This document shows positions 26,479-36,570 of a stretch of 64,000 nucleotides of DNA, piece after piece. Position 1 is the first letter of the stretch. Every line of letters begins with the position of its first letter. The notes under the pieces are model-generated. The model searched no databases and was not told where the DNA came from. It was given only the letters and a program-made list of their open reading frames with translations. The position numbers were made by a program, and so were the translations under genes. Origin of the DNA: Arthrobacter sp. U41 (GTDB taxonomy: Bacteria; Actinomycetota; Actinomycetes; Actinomycetales; Micrococcaceae); the NCBI RefSeq assembly GCF_007679325.1, contig NZ_VEGI01000007.1, forward strand, positions 62,001 through 126,000, written 5' to 3'.

Positions 26479-26525
26479 CATTCGCATCAAAGGCCGTTCG
26501 CACCTTTAGATCGAGGAGATTGTAA

Positions 26526-27878
26526 ATGACTTCACTCCCCCAGGTGGCGCCCCGCGTCGCTAAGCTGACCGCGCTTAGCATCGGCGTCGCCCTTCTGGCT
26601 ACGGCTTGTGGTGGCTCGTCCACCCCGACGTCGACCGAATCCGCCTCCGCCAACGCCGCGGGCATCGCCTGCCCGGCACCCAGCGCTGACGCTGGCGCCG
26701 GAACTTCGGCGGCGACCAACACCGGGCAGGTTCCCGCTTCCACCACCACCACTGACACCCCGCTGAAGATCGGCTCGCTCCTGCCGACCACCGGGTCGCT
26801 GGCCTTCCTCGGCCCGCCCGAAATCGCGGGTGTCAACCTTGGCATCAAGGAAATCAACGCAGCCGGCGGTGTGCTGGGTAAGCCGGTAGAGGTCATCCAC
26901 CGCGACTCCGGCGACACCAAGACCGACATCGCCACCCAGTCCACCACGGCCCTGCTGGGCCAGGGCGTCGGCGCCATCATCGGTGCCGCATCCTCCGGCG
27001 TGTCCAAGACCGTGATCAACCAGATCACCGGCGCAGGCGTCATCCAGTTCTCCCCGGCGAACACTTCGCCGGACTTCACCGACTGGGACGACAAGGGCCT
27101 CTACTGGCGCACTGCTCCCTCGGACGTGCTCCAGGGCAAGGTCCTCGGCAACTACATGGCCACATGTGGCGCCCAGACCGTTGGCATGATCGTACTGAAC
27201 GACGCTTACGGCACCGGCCTCGCGAAGAACGTGAAGTCGGCGTTCGAGGCAGCCGGCGGCCAGGTTGTCGCTGAGGAACTCTTCAACGAAGGCGATTCCC
27301 AGTTCAGCAGCCAGGTGGACAAGGTCATCGCCGCGAAGCCGGATGCCATCGCCCTGATCACCTTTGACCAGGCCAAGAGCATCGTGCCGCTGATGACGGG
27401 CAAGGGCATCAAGCCCACGCAGCTCTTCCTCGTCGACGGCAACATGTCCGACTACAGCAAGGACTTCGAGGCCGGAACCCTGAAGGGCGCCCAGGGCACC
27501 ATCCCGGGCACCTTCGCAAAGGAAGACTTCAAGAAGAAGCTCCTGGCCATCGATCCCGCGCTGAAGGACTACAGCTACGCAGGCGAATCCTACGACGCCG
27601 CCAACCTGATCGCACTGGCTTCCGAAGCCGCCAAGAGCACCAAGGGCGTAGACATCGCCAAGCAGCTCAAGGCAGTCTCCGAAAGCGGCGAGAAGTGCAG
27701 CGACTTCCCGACCTGCGTCACCCTGCTCCGCGAAGGTAAGGACATCGACTACGACGGCCAGTCCGGCCCCGTAACGTTCTCCGACGCCGGTGACCCGACC
27801 GAAGCCTACGTCGGTATCTACGAGTTCCAGGATGACAACACCTACAAGGCATCCAAGGAAGAGTTCGGCAAGCTCTAA
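26526..27878 (+). CDS. livK: Branched-chain amino acid ABC transporter substrate-binding lipoprotein
   Basis: A 450-residue extracellular binding lipoprotein (Peripla_BP_6 type I fold). The signal peptide ends in the lipobox LLATAC with Cys28. A low-complexity Ser/Thr/Ala linker (about 30-75) leads into the binding domain, PLKIGSLLPTTGSLAFLG, with the family stretch IIGAASSGVSKTVINQI. ATG 26526 follows GAGGAG at normal spacing. It is transcribed toward livF with a terminator between, so the binding protein is expressed separately from the membrane complex. The name reflects family and context; the true ligand could be another amino acid or amide. Confidence 0.88.
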   Translation: MTSLPQVAPRVAKLTALSIGVALLATACGGSSTPTSTESASANAAGIACPAPSADAGAGTSAATNTGQVPASTTTTDTPLKIGSLLPTTGSLAFLGPPEIAGVNLGIKEINAAGGVLGKPVEVIHRDSGDTKTDIATQSTTALLGQGVGAIIGAASSGVSKTVINQITGAGVIQFSPANTSPDFTDWDDKGLYWRTAPSDVLQGKVLGNYMATCGAQTVGMIVLNDAYGTGLAKNVKSAFEAAGGQVVAEELFNEGDSQFSSQVDKVIAAKPDAIALITFDQAKSIVPLMTGKGIKPTQLFLVDGNMSDYSKDFEAGTLKGAQGTIPGTFAKEDFKKKLLAIDPALKDYSYAGESYDAANLIALASEAAKSTKGVDIAKQLKAVSESGEKCSDFPTCVTLLREGKDIDYDGQSGPVTFSDAGDPTEAYVGIYEFQDDNTYKASKEEFGKL

Positions 27879-27899
27879 GCCCGCCCTTCCCTAGCCACC

Positions 27900-27932
27900 A
27901 AAAGACCCCCGCCCCTCGGGCGGGGGTCTTTT
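27900..27932 (+). terminator. Intrinsic terminator after livK
   Basis: A perfect 15-bp stem (27900-27914 with 27918-27932) with loop CTC, flanked by AAAA and TTTT, so it can act in both directions. It starts 21 bases after the livK stop. Confidence 0.92.
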
Positions 27933-28258
27933 GCGTGCGGGGGAGCAAACTGGGACCGGCCGGGACGTCACGCACAACAGGCTCTTGAGCGGCATAGGAC
28001 TGCCCGACGGCGGCAATCCGTCTCCGTGGCTCGGCGACCCGGCCAAAAGAATGCGCCGCGTTACGCCGTCGTCGTTCTGGTGGGGAAGCGTGCGGTGGGA
28101 CAAACGCTGAGGGCGACGGAGGCAGACGCTTGTGAAAGCGCCGTGGTTGGCGCGAGGAACGAGCGCACGCGCCGAGCAAGCGGCTGCGGAGGCGCCCGGA
28201 GGCGCCCGTTGGCTTCCGAGGAGGCTGAGCGCTGACCCAAAGAGCCCGGGCACGCAGA
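27933..28258. other. Intergenic stretch with no identifiable gene
   Basis: About 325 bases between the livK and livF terminators. Open frames occur on both strands but none gives a recognisable protein or a ribosome site. The only structure seen is a direct repeat of GGAGGCGCCC near 28191-28209 and a cluster of GCGC-rich short palindromes. A decayed gene cannot be excluded. Confidence 0.5.
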
Positions 28259-28286
28259 AGGGCCGCCACCGGCTGGTGACGGCCCT
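28259..28286 (-). terminator. Hairpin at the end of the livHMGF operon
   Basis: Arms 28259-28270 and 28275-28286 form a 12-bp stem with one mismatch, 24 bases past the livF stop on the minus strand. The T run is weak (TCT), so efficiency is uncertain. Confidence 0.6.
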
Positions 28287-28310
28287 CTGGTGTTGCGGTG
28301 CTGCGGGAAA

Positions 28311-29084
28311 CTACTCGACGGTGTCGGCGAGGGTGCCCAGATACAGCTGAATGACCTTGGGATCCTTCATGAGCTCCCGGCCGGTGCCGGTGTACGCGTC
28401 CTTGCCCTGGTCCAGGACATAGCCGCGGTCGCAGATCTGCAGGCAGCGCCGGGCGTTCTGTTCCACCATGATGACCGAAACGCCCGCACGGTTGATTTCG
28501 TGAACCCGAAGGAAGGTCTCATCCTGCTTGACAGGGGAGAGGCCGGCGGAGGGCTCGTCGAGCAGCAGCACGGCCGGGTCCATCATGAGGGCCCGTCCCA
28601 TTGCAACCATCTGGCGTTCGCCGCCGGAGAGCGAGCCGGCGCGCTGGGCGCGCCGCTTGCCGAGTTCCGGGAACAGGCCCGTGACGAAGTCGAAGCGCTC
28701 CGCAAAGTCCTTGGGCCGCTGGAACATGCCCATCTGGAGGTTTTCCTCGATGGTCAACGCGGCGAACACGTTGTTGTTTTGCGGCACAAAGCCGATGCCC
28801 CGGCTGACGAGCTTGTTGGCCTTCAGCCCGGTGATGTCCTGGCCGCGGACCACAACGGAACCCGAGTGGACCTTGACCAGGCCGAACATCGCCTTCAGCA
28901 GGGTCGACTTGCCGGCGCCGTTGGGACCGATGATGCCGATCAGCTCGCCCTTGCGGGCCTCGATGCTGCAGCCGTTGAGGATGTTGACGCCCGGGATGTA
29001 GCCGGCCACCAGGTTGGTGACCTTAACAACCGAACCCTCGTCGTGGACTGGTGAGGCGGCGGCTGCCGCGCTGGTGGCGCTCAT
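28311..29084 (-). CDS. livF: Branched-chain amino acid ABC transporter ATP-binding protein LivF
   Basis: One of the two ATPases energising branched-chain amino acid import. The 257-residue protein has Walker A GPNGAGKST (53-61), Q-loop region FVPQNNNVFAALTIEENL, signature LSGGERQMVAMGRAL and Walker B VLLLDEPSAGLSP. LivF is distinguished from LivG by its shorter length and by MVEQNARRCLQICDRGYVL near the C-terminus. The ATG overlaps the livG stop by 4 bases. Last gene of the minus-strand livHMGF operon. Confidence 0.93.
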   Translation of the reverse strand: MSATSAAAAASPVHDEGSVVKVTNLVAGYIPGVNILNGCSIEARKGELIGIIGPNGAGKSTLLKAMFGLVKVHSGSVVVRGQDITGLKANKLVSRGIGFVPQNNNVFAALTIEENLQMGMFQRPKDFAERFDFVTGLFPELGKRRAQRAGSLSGGERQMVAMGRALMMDPAVLLLDEPSAGLSPVKQDETFLRVHEINRAGVSVIMVEQNARRCLQICDRGYVLDQGKDAYTGTGRELMKDPKVIQLYLGTLADTVE

Positions 29085-30175
29085 TCTGTGTCCTTCTCTG
29101 TGCGGTTCGGCTCCTCGGCGCTGCGCCGTCCGCGCGGCGGCCCGTTGCTGTCCGGGACCGCGGGCGAATCCGTTTCGCTGGCGACGACGTCGAGCGAGAT
29201 GATGCCGGCGTTTTCGGTGCCGACGATCGATTCCTCATCGGCCACCAGTTCAGCGGCCAGCTCCTTGATGCCTTCCGAGTCACCGAGGTCCACGTCGTGA
29301 TGGGCGCCCAGGTAAGCGTCGATCACGGCCGGATTCTTCATGACCTCGACCGGCGGGCCCTCGGCCACAATCTTGCCCTCGGCCATGACCACGACCCAGT
29401 CGGCGATGTGCCGCACCATGTGCATGTCGTGCTCGACGAACAGCACGGTCATGCCCTCGGCCTTGAGGTTCTTGATGTGGTCCAGCAGCGACTGCGTCAG
29501 CGCCGGGTTGACGCCTGCCATCGGCTCGTCGAGCATGACCAGCTTGGGCCGGACCATCAGCGAGCGGGCCATTTCCAGGAGCTTGCGCTGCCCGCCGGAC
29601 AGGGACGCCGCGTAATCGTCCTTCTTGGCGTCCAGCTTGAACTTCTCCAGCAGCACGTTCGCTTCCTGGGTGATCTTCTTTTCCTGGCCGCCCCAGATGC
29701 CCTTGAACAGGGCCTTGGACAGCCGCTCGCCGGACTGGTGGGAGGCACCGAGGCGCATGTTCTCCATCACCGTGAGCTTGCCCATGACCTTGGTCAGCTG
29801 GAACGTGCGGACCATGCCCATACGGGCCACCTTGTAGGAGGAGACCCCCGCGAGGCTGTTGCCCTCAAATTGCCACTTGCCCGTGTTGGGGGTGTCGAAG
29901 CCGGTCAGCAGGTTGAACAAGGTGGTCTTGCCCGCACCGTTCGGGCCGATCAGTGCGGTGATCTTGTGCCGCGGGATTTCGAGGTACTCGACGTCGACGG
30001 CGTTGATGCCGCCGAAGCTGCGGGTGACGTTCTCAGCCACCACGATCGGATCGCGCTTCTTGCAGCCGGGGGCGGCCTCGCCCGCGGCGATCGGACGCGT
30101 GTCCGTCATGTAGTCGATGTTCTCCTCAGAATCCGGGGTTGCGGACACTCGGGGTTCTTCGCTTTGCGTGCTCAT
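29081..30175 (-). CDS. livG: Branched-chain amino acid ABC transporter ATP-binding protein LivG (extended C-terminus)
   Basis: Second ATPase of the Liv importer. Walker A GPNGAGKTT lies at 77-85 after a 45-residue N-terminal tail; LSGGQRKLLEMARSL and VMLDEPMAGVNP are the signature and Walker B, and EHDMHMVRHIADWVVVM the H-loop region. At 364 residues it is about 100 longer than typical LivG: the last roughly 80 residues are acidic and Ser/Glu-rich with no recognised domain. It overlaps both livM and livF by 4 bases. Confidence 0.92.
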   Translation of the reverse strand: MSTQSEEPRVSATPDSEENIDYMTDTRPIAAGEAAPGCKKRDPIVVAENVTRSFGGINAVDVEYLEIPRHKITALIGPNGAGKTTLFNLLTGFDTPNTGKWQFEGNSLAGVSSYKVARMGMVRTFQLTKVMGKLTVMENMRLGASHQSGERLSKALFKGIWGGQEKKITQEANVLLEKFKLDAKKDDYAASLSGGQRKLLEMARSLMVRPKLVMLDEPMAGVNPALTQSLLDHIKNLKAEGMTVLFVEHDMHMVRHIADWVVVMAEGKIVAEGPPVEVMKNPAVIDAYLGAHHDVDLGDSEGIKELAAELVADEESIVGTENAGIISLDVVASETDSPAVPDSNGPPRGRRSAEEPNRTEKDTE

Positions 30176-31140
30176 GCGAACGCCAGCTCCTTCTTATTGC
30201 CGAGGACACCCTGGGGCCTGAAGATCATCAGCAGCATCAGCGCGACACCCACAAGGATGTAGCGCAGCTGGCCGGCCTGGACGGTGTTCAGCCAGGTGAT
30301 GGCGCCGGATTCGATCAGGCCGTACAGGATGCCTTGTGTGAGGGACAGCACGACCCAGAAGATCATGGCACCGACGACCGGCCCCAGCACCGTGCCCAGG
30401 CCGCCGAGCAGCAGGCAGGTGTAGAGGAAGAACGTCAGTTCGGTGCCGTAGTTCGCCGGCTGGACCGCGCCGCGGGGGAGGGTGAAGATCATGCCTGCCA
30501 GAGCGCCGAGGACACCACCGATGATCAGAGCCTGCATCTTGTAGGCGTACACGTTTTTACCAAGCGAGCGGACGGCGTTTTCGTCCTCACGGATGCCCTT
30601 GAGGACGCGCCCCCAGGGGCTGCGCATCAGCAGCCACACCAGGGTGCAGAACAGGGCCACAACGGCCCAGGCGACTACCCGGATAAAGAAGTCGCGGTTG
30701 TTCATGCCCATGTAGGAACCCGGCGGGAACGGGTTCATCGCGTAGAAGTCACCTTCGAACGCGGCCAGGCCGTTGGCGGAACCGGTGATGGCGGTCAGCT
30801 GGTTGGTGGTGACGATGTAGCGGACGATCTCCGCCGCCGCGATCGTGACGATGGCGAGGTAGTCGGCGCGCAGCCGGAGGGTGGGAATGCCCAGCAGCAA
30901 GGCGAAGATGGCTGAGCAGACCACTGCGATCAGCAGGCCGACGAAGAACGGAACACCGAACGTCAGGGTGGAGATGGCGAAGCCGTAGGCTCCCACCGCC
31001 ATGAAGCCGGCCTGGCCGAAGTTGAGCAGGCCGGCGTAGCCGAAGTGAACCGCAAGGCCGAGCGTCGCGAGCGCGTACGCCGCCGTCGTCGGGCTGAACA
31101 GTTCTCCGGCAGCGCTGGAGAAAATAAATCCGAAGTCCAT
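30172..31140 (-). CDS. livM: Branched-chain amino acid ABC transporter permease LivM
   Basis: A 322-residue membrane permease of the LivM type with about eight to nine hydrophobic segments. Family stretches are GYAGLLNFGQAGFMAVGAYG near the N-terminus and SPWGRVLKGIREDENAVRSL, the ATPase-coupling loop. GAMIFWVVLSLTQGILYG is in the late part. It lies 9 bases after livH and overlaps livG (ATGA), so the four genes form one tightly coupled operon. Confidence 0.93.
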   Translation of the reverse strand: MDFGFIFSSAAGELFSPTTAAYALATLGLAVHFGYAGLLNFGQAGFMAVGAYGFAISTLTFGVPFFVGLLIAVVCSAIFALLLGIPTLRLRADYLAIVTIAAAEIVRYIVTTNQLTAITGSANGLAAFEGDFYAMNPFPPGSYMGMNNRDFFIRVVAWAVVALFCTLVWLLMRSPWGRVLKGIREDENAVRSLGKNVYAYKMQALIIGGVLGALAGMIFTLPRGAVQPANYGTELTFFLYTCLLLGGLGTVLGPVVGAMIFWVVLSLTQGILYGLIESGAITWLNTVQAGQLRYILVGVALMLLMIFRPQGVLGNKKELAFA

Positions 31141-31149
31141 GGCTGTCTC

Positions 31150-32490
31150 CTAACCCACGCGCTCGCGCCGGCCCAAGATGCCTTGGGGCCGGATTAGAAG
31201 GACAATAATCATGATGAACAGTGCTCCCACGTATTTGAGGTCGGCGGCGAGGCCGAACACGGTGGTCAGCTCCACGAAGATGCCGACAATGATGGACCCG
31301 ATCAGGGCGCCCCACACAGTGCCGAGACCACCCAGCGTGACGCCGGCGAAGATGAGCAGCAGGATCTGCGAACCCATGTCGAAGGTGACACCGGGCCGGT
31401 AGTACGCCCACAGGATGCCGCCGAGGGCCGCGAGCATGCCGCCGGTGACCCAGACAATCCGGATGACGGAGTCGACGTCGATGCCGGAGGCCGCCGCCAG
31501 TGCCGGGTTGTCGGCCACCGCGCGGGTGGCTTTGCCGAGCCGGGTCTTGAGCAGGACCACGCCGAGGATGGCAATGACCACCGCGCTGATCACGAGGGAC
31601 CAGAGGTTGTTGGGGGAGATGGAGATCGGGCCGATCTGGATCTCCGAGCTCTGGGCGAACGGCAGCTGCTGCGTGGCGCCGCCGAAGAAGAACTGGATCA
31701 CGTAGCGGACGGCCAGCGCGAGGCCGATGCTGACGATCATCATCGGAACCAGGCCGGTGCCGCGGCGCCGCAGCGGCTTCCACAGGCCCGCGTCCTGGAC
31801 GTAGCCGAATAGACCGCCGCCGACCAGGGCCAGCAGGATGGCCAGCCAGAACGGAAGGTTCATGGCGTTGAAGGAAAAGACCAGGACGGCGCCGAGGGTG
31901 ACCATTTCACCGTGGGCGAAGTTGGTCAGGCCGGTGGTGCCGAAGATCAGCGAGAGGCCGACGGAGGCAAGGGCCAGCAGAAGGCCGAAGCTCAGGCCCG
32001 CCACGAGGCGGTTGATCAGGTTCTGGCCGAAATCCTGCTGCTGCACCACGATGCCTTCGCCGAAGGCGAAGATCACCGAGAGGTTGGAGGTCTGGCTGAA
32101 GGTGACTTCGCGGGGGTTCTGCTGGCCCTCGGCGAGCTGAATGCCTTCCGGGAGCGTCGATTCATCCAACTCGACCATGTAGGTTCCCTGGGTGGGTACC
32201 CCGATGGTCCAGGAGCCGTTGGCATTCGACGTCGCCGTTCCGGTGAAGTCGCCGCTCGTGGCGGTGATGGTGACATCGGCGATCGGCGCGCGGTCGTCGC
32301 CGCGCAGGAAGCCGCTGATGCTGTTCTGGAACGTGGTCGCCGACGGGGATGGTGTCGGAGAGGGGGTCGTGGCCTGTGATGCCGGCGCGACGATCAGCAG
32401 TAGCGCGGCCACGGCGGCAAAAACAGCCCCCACAACTTTCAGCAGTCTGCCGCGCCGTCTCTGCGACAGGCCTCTCGGTGTGCTTCTCAA
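31150..32490 (-). CDS. livH: LivH-type permease fused to an N-terminal secreted beta-sandwich domain
   Basis: Permease partner of LivM with an unusual front end. Residues about 1-18 are basic, 19-40 form a signal or membrane helix, 41-52 are Thr/Pro/Ser-rich, and 53-135 resemble a carboxypeptidase-regulatory/transthyretin-like beta-sandwich (ISGFLRGDDRAPIADVTITA, then TSNANGSWTIGVPTQGTYMV). From about 150 it is ordinary LivH: GLTNFAHGEMVTLGAVL and the coupling loop LGKATRAVADNPALAAASGI. I chose TTG 32490 (446 residues) because GGAGG sits 8 bases upstream; the frame opens further to 32535. The extra domain should face outside. Confidence 0.88.
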   Translation of the reverse strand: MRSTPRGLSQRRRGRLLKVVGAVFAAVAALLLIVAPASQATTPSPTPSPSATTFQNSISGFLRGDDRAPIADVTITATSGDFTGTATSNANGSWTIGVPTQGTYMVELDESTLPEGIQLAEGQQNPREVTFSQTSNLSVIFAFGEGIVVQQQDFGQNLINRLVAGLSFGLLLALASVGLSLIFGTTGLTNFAHGEMVTLGAVLVFSFNAMNLPFWLAILLALVGGGLFGYVQDAGLWKPLRRRGTGLVPMMIVSIGLALAVRYVIQFFFGGATQQLPFAQSSEIQIGPISISPNNLWSLVISAVVIAILGVVLLKTRLGKATRAVADNPALAAASGIDVDSVIRIVWVTGGMLAALGGILWAYYRPGVTFDMGSQILLLIFAGVTLGGLGTVWGALIGSIIVGIFVELTTVFGLAADLKYVGALFIMIIVLLIRPQGILGRRERVG

Positions 32491-32550
32491 AATGAAAACC
32501 TCCACATGGGGGTGGTGTGGGTTGCGCCATTGCAACCGCTGCGAACAGTC

Positions 32551-32632
32551 AGGGTGACGGAAGGTGGTGCGTGATGCGATGCGGTGGAGCGGTAAGGCTT
32601 GTGATGTCCGTCACCCTGTTTGGCTTATGTTA
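32551..32632 (-). promoter_or_regulatory. livH leader with long-range inverted repeat and candidate -10
   Basis: On the minus strand a TAACAT box (32627-32632) is followed by an 11-bp perfect inverted repeat, AGGGTGACGGA/TCCGTCACCCT (32607-32617 and 32551-32561), separated by 45 bases and lying 60 bases before the livH start. A stem here would sit in the mRNA leader. No -35 box is obvious. Confidence 0.45.
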
Positions 32633-32953
32633 CAGCCCGCAGGGGGCAAAGAATGCCGTCGCGAGCAGGCGGAACGTCGCGATCGCGTAACAACCGTGAA
32701 GCCCGGGCGGCGGGGTGCTTTACCTGTCCTAAAGTAAACTTTTGTTGATCCGGAGTATGCCTAAACAGTCGGTCGCCGGCCTGCGGCGTGCGGGCGCGGG
32801 AACGCGGCGGGCAGGTCACGGTTGGGTTGCGGGAGGGGCGTCCCGGGAACTAACGCTGCACGTCAGCTGTTGGAATTGGTAGCGTGTTGTTACCAGCACT
32901 GACGGATCACCACCGGATCAATACTCACCCCCCTTATTTGGAGGACACCAGCA

Positions 32954-33895
32954 ATGGCACTTGGCGGAAACCCAGTCTTCAACGGAAAGAACTTCCGTGG
33001 AGCAACCCAGGCACCGCCTGCCCCGCAGGCGTATGGACAGGGCCACTACGGCCAGAACGCTTACGGCCAGGGCCAGTACGGCCAGGTTCCGGGCCGCGCC
33101 CCGGGCCAGGTCATGGACGGCCAGGCCGGCTGGAGCGCTGCCCAGCAGGGCATGACCCAGGACCAGCTCCAGGACATGTACAACCGGCCCGCCGCCGGCC
33201 CCGCCGACACGGGACGCATGACCTATGACGACGTCATCATGAAGACCGCGGCCTGCCTCGGTGCCGTGGTTGCCGGTGCCGCCGTCACCCTCGTGGTGGC
33301 AGAGGGCCTGGCGTACATGCTGATGATCGTCGGCGCGCTGGGCGGATTCGTCCTCGCCTTGGTCAACACCTTCAAGAAGCAGCCGTCGCCGGCGCTGATC
33401 CTGGCCTACGCCGCACTCGAGGGTCTGTTCCTCGGTGGCCTGACGCGCATCCTGGATGCCATGTACCCGGGCGTCGGTCTGCAGGCCGTGATCGGCACGC
33501 TGTCCGTGTTCGCAGTGACCCTGGTTCTCTTCCGGAACGGCAAGGTCCGGGCCACGCCGAAGGCCATGCGCTTCTTTATGATCGCCACTATCGGCTACGC
33601 CGTCTTCGCGCTCATCAACATGGTCATGATGTGGACCGGCGCCGTCGATTCCCCGTTTGGCCTGCGCACCGAATTTGAGATCATGGGCATCCCGCTGGGC
33701 GTGTTCATCGGCGTGCTGGCGATCGGCCTGGCCGCGTTCTCGCTGATCATGGACTTCACCAGCATCGAAGCCGGCGTCCGCAGCGGCGCCCCGCAGCGCT
33801 TCTCCTGGACCGCGGCCTTCGGCCTCACGGTCACCCTGGTGTGGCTCTACGTTGAGATCATCCGCCTCCTGGCGATCCTCCGCGGCGACGAATAA
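32954..33895 (+). CDS. Bax inhibitor-1/YccA-family membrane protein
   Basis: A 313-residue membrane protein of the BI-1-like superfamily, members of which act as proton/calcium leak channels or membrane-protease partners. A Gln/Gly/Tyr-rich cytoplasmic tail of about 85 residues with repeats of the type YGQ(G/N) precedes seven hydrophobic segments from about residue 100. GLFLGGLTRILDAMYPG and DFTSIEAGVRSGAPQRFSW are the recognisable family regions, the latter with conserved Asp. GGAGG lies about 11 bases before ATG 32954. It appears monocistronic. Confidence 0.85.
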   Translation: MALGGNPVFNGKNFRGATQAPPAPQAYGQGHYGQNAYGQGQYGQVPGRAPGQVMDGQAGWSAAQQGMTQDQLQDMYNRPAAGPADTGRMTYDDVIMKTAACLGAVVAGAAVTLVVAEGLAYMLMIVGALGGFVLALVNTFKKQPSPALILAYAALEGLFLGGLTRILDAMYPGVGLQAVIGTLSVFAVTLVLFRNGKVRATPKAMRFFMIATIGYAVFALINMVMMWTGAVDSPFGLRTEFEIMGIPLGVFIGVLAIGLAAFSLIMDFTSIEAGVRSGAPQRFSWTAAFGLTVTLVWLYVEIIRLLAILRGDE

Positions 33896-33931
33896 CACCG
33901 GCGGCTGACTGCCGGCACCCGATAACCACGC

Positions 33932-33965
33932 AAGAGGAGCCCCGCCGGATGGCGGGGCTCCTCTT
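33932..33965. terminator. Bidirectional terminator between BI-1 gene and thiolase
   Basis: A perfect 15-bp stem (33932-33946 with 33951-33965) around GGAT, with AA/TT(T) at its ends. It separates two convergent genes and could serve both. Confidence 0.88.
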
Positions 33966-34062
33966 TGCCATTGTGGCGGCGGTGATGTTGCGTGGCGGCT
34001 GCGCCGATGATGCGCGGTGCTGACGGTGCGTGGGAGCCTTGCCGACGGCGGCGGGCGCCCGC

Positions 34063-35301
34063 TCAGCCCAGCCGCTCCAGCACCACGGCCATGCCCTGCC
34101 CGCCGCCGACGCACAACGTGGCCAGCCCCAGGGTCGCATCGCGCTCCCGGAGGCCGTTGAGCAGGGTGGTGGTCATCCGGGCGCCGGTCATGCCGAAAGG
34201 ATGGCCCAGCGCGATGGCGCCACCGTGCACGTTGAGCTTGTCATGATCGATCCCGAGTTCCTTGGCACTGGCGACGACCTGCACCGCGAAGGCCTCATTG
34301 AGTTCCACAAGATCGATGTCCTGGATGCCCAGCCCGGCAAGGTCCAGGGCCCGCCGGGTCGCCTCCACCGGGCCCATTCCCATGAGCTCGGGGGAGAGGG
34401 CGCTGACGCCGGTGGAGACAATCCTCGCCAGCGGTTCCAGCCCGAGTTCGCGCGCCCGGGAATCGCTCATCACCACGACGGCGGCCGCTCCGTCGTTCAG
34501 CGGGCAGGCGTTCCCTGCGGTGACGGTCCCCTCGGTACGGAAGACCGGCTGCAGGGCGCTGACCGACTCCAGGGTGACACCGGCCCGCGGTGAGTCGTCC
34601 CGGTCGATCACGGTGCCGTCCCTGCGGGTGTATGGGGTGATTTCGCGGGCATAGAATCCGGAGGCAATGGCTGCCTCGGCGCGGTTCTGGCTCAGCACGG
34701 CCCAGGCGTCCTGGTCTGCCCGGCTGATGCCGAAGCTGGTCGCAACGTTTTCGGCCGTCTGGCCCATGGCGATGTAAATGTCCGGCATACGGCCGCCCAG
34801 CCGCGGGTCCGTCCACGGGGTATTGGACCCAGCCCTGGCGGCTGTGCGCTGCCGGGCTGCGTCAAAGAGCGGGTTGTGCGTGCTGGCATCCGTCTCGCCC
34901 GCCCCGGCCCAGCCGCGGTAGCGGGACACAGCCTCAACTCCGGCGGCCACAAACGCGTGCCCTTCGCCGGCCTTGATGGCGTGGAAGGCCATCCGGAGCG
35001 TTTGCAGGCTGGAGGCGCAGAAGCGGTTGATCGTGGCCCCCGGGACGTTGTCCAGCCCGGCCAGGATGGTGACCACCCTGGCCATGTTGGAACCGGCCTC
35101 GCCGCTGGGCTCGGCGCAGCCCAGATAGAGATCGTCCAGGCCCCGGCCGGCGTCGTCCGCCGCGTCGAAGGACGGAATCCGGGCCAGCGCCGCTGTCACC
35201 ATGGCGGCCGCAAGGTCGTCGGGGCGTTCATCCTTCAGCGAGCCTTTGAAGGCTCGTCCGATCGGGCTTCTGGCAGTGGAGACAATGACGGCTTCTGGCA
35301 T
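34063..35301 (-). CDS. Thiolase (acetyl-CoA C-acyltransferase family)
   Basis: Catalyses thiolytic cleavage or condensation of acyl-CoA and acetyl-CoA in fatty-acid or related metabolism. The 412-residue protein has the nucleophilic Cys95 in INRFCASSLQ, the His motif GGAIALGHPFGMTGAR and the second Cys in TLCVGGGQGM. MPEAVIVSTARSPIGRAFKG is the typical N-terminus. ATG 35301 lies 6 bases after TAGGCT on its strand (35308-35313), so the mRNA is likely leaderless. Degradative (FadA-like) versus biosynthetic role cannot be separated; neighbours are unrelated. Confidence 0.9.
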   Translation of the reverse strand: MPEAVIVSTARSPIGRAFKGSLKDERPDDLAAAMVTAALARIPSFDAADDAGRGLDDLYLGCAEPSGEAGSNMARVVTILAGLDNVPGATINRFCASSLQTLRMAFHAIKAGEGHAFVAAGVEAVSRYRGWAGAGETDASTHNPLFDAARQRTAARAGSNTPWTDPRLGGRMPDIYIAMGQTAENVATSFGISRADQDAWAVLSQNRAEAAIASGFYAREITPYTRRDGTVIDRDDSPRAGVTLESVSALQPVFRTEGTVTAGNACPLNDGAAAVVVMSDSRARELGLEPLARIVSTGVSALSPELMGMGPVEATRRALDLAGLGIQDIDLVELNEAFAVQVVASAKELGIDHDKLNVHGGAIALGHPFGMTGARMTTTLLNGLRERDATLGLATLCVGGGQGMAVVLERLG

Positions 35302-35321
35302 GCGCCCAGCCTACGCTCCGC

Positions 35322-36482
<1,161 letters not shown>

Positions 36483-36570
36483 GCCGCACCGGCTGCGGTG
36501 GCGGTCCTGGAATGGCGCGTCATGGATCCACGGTATACGCCGCGGCACGCGGCTGGGTACGGTGGTGACC

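Noticed and set aside
27933..28258. Minus-strand frames of 120-183 residues between livK and livF
   Set aside because: No start signal or recognisable motif; they lie between two terminators and look like non-coding GC-rich sequence.
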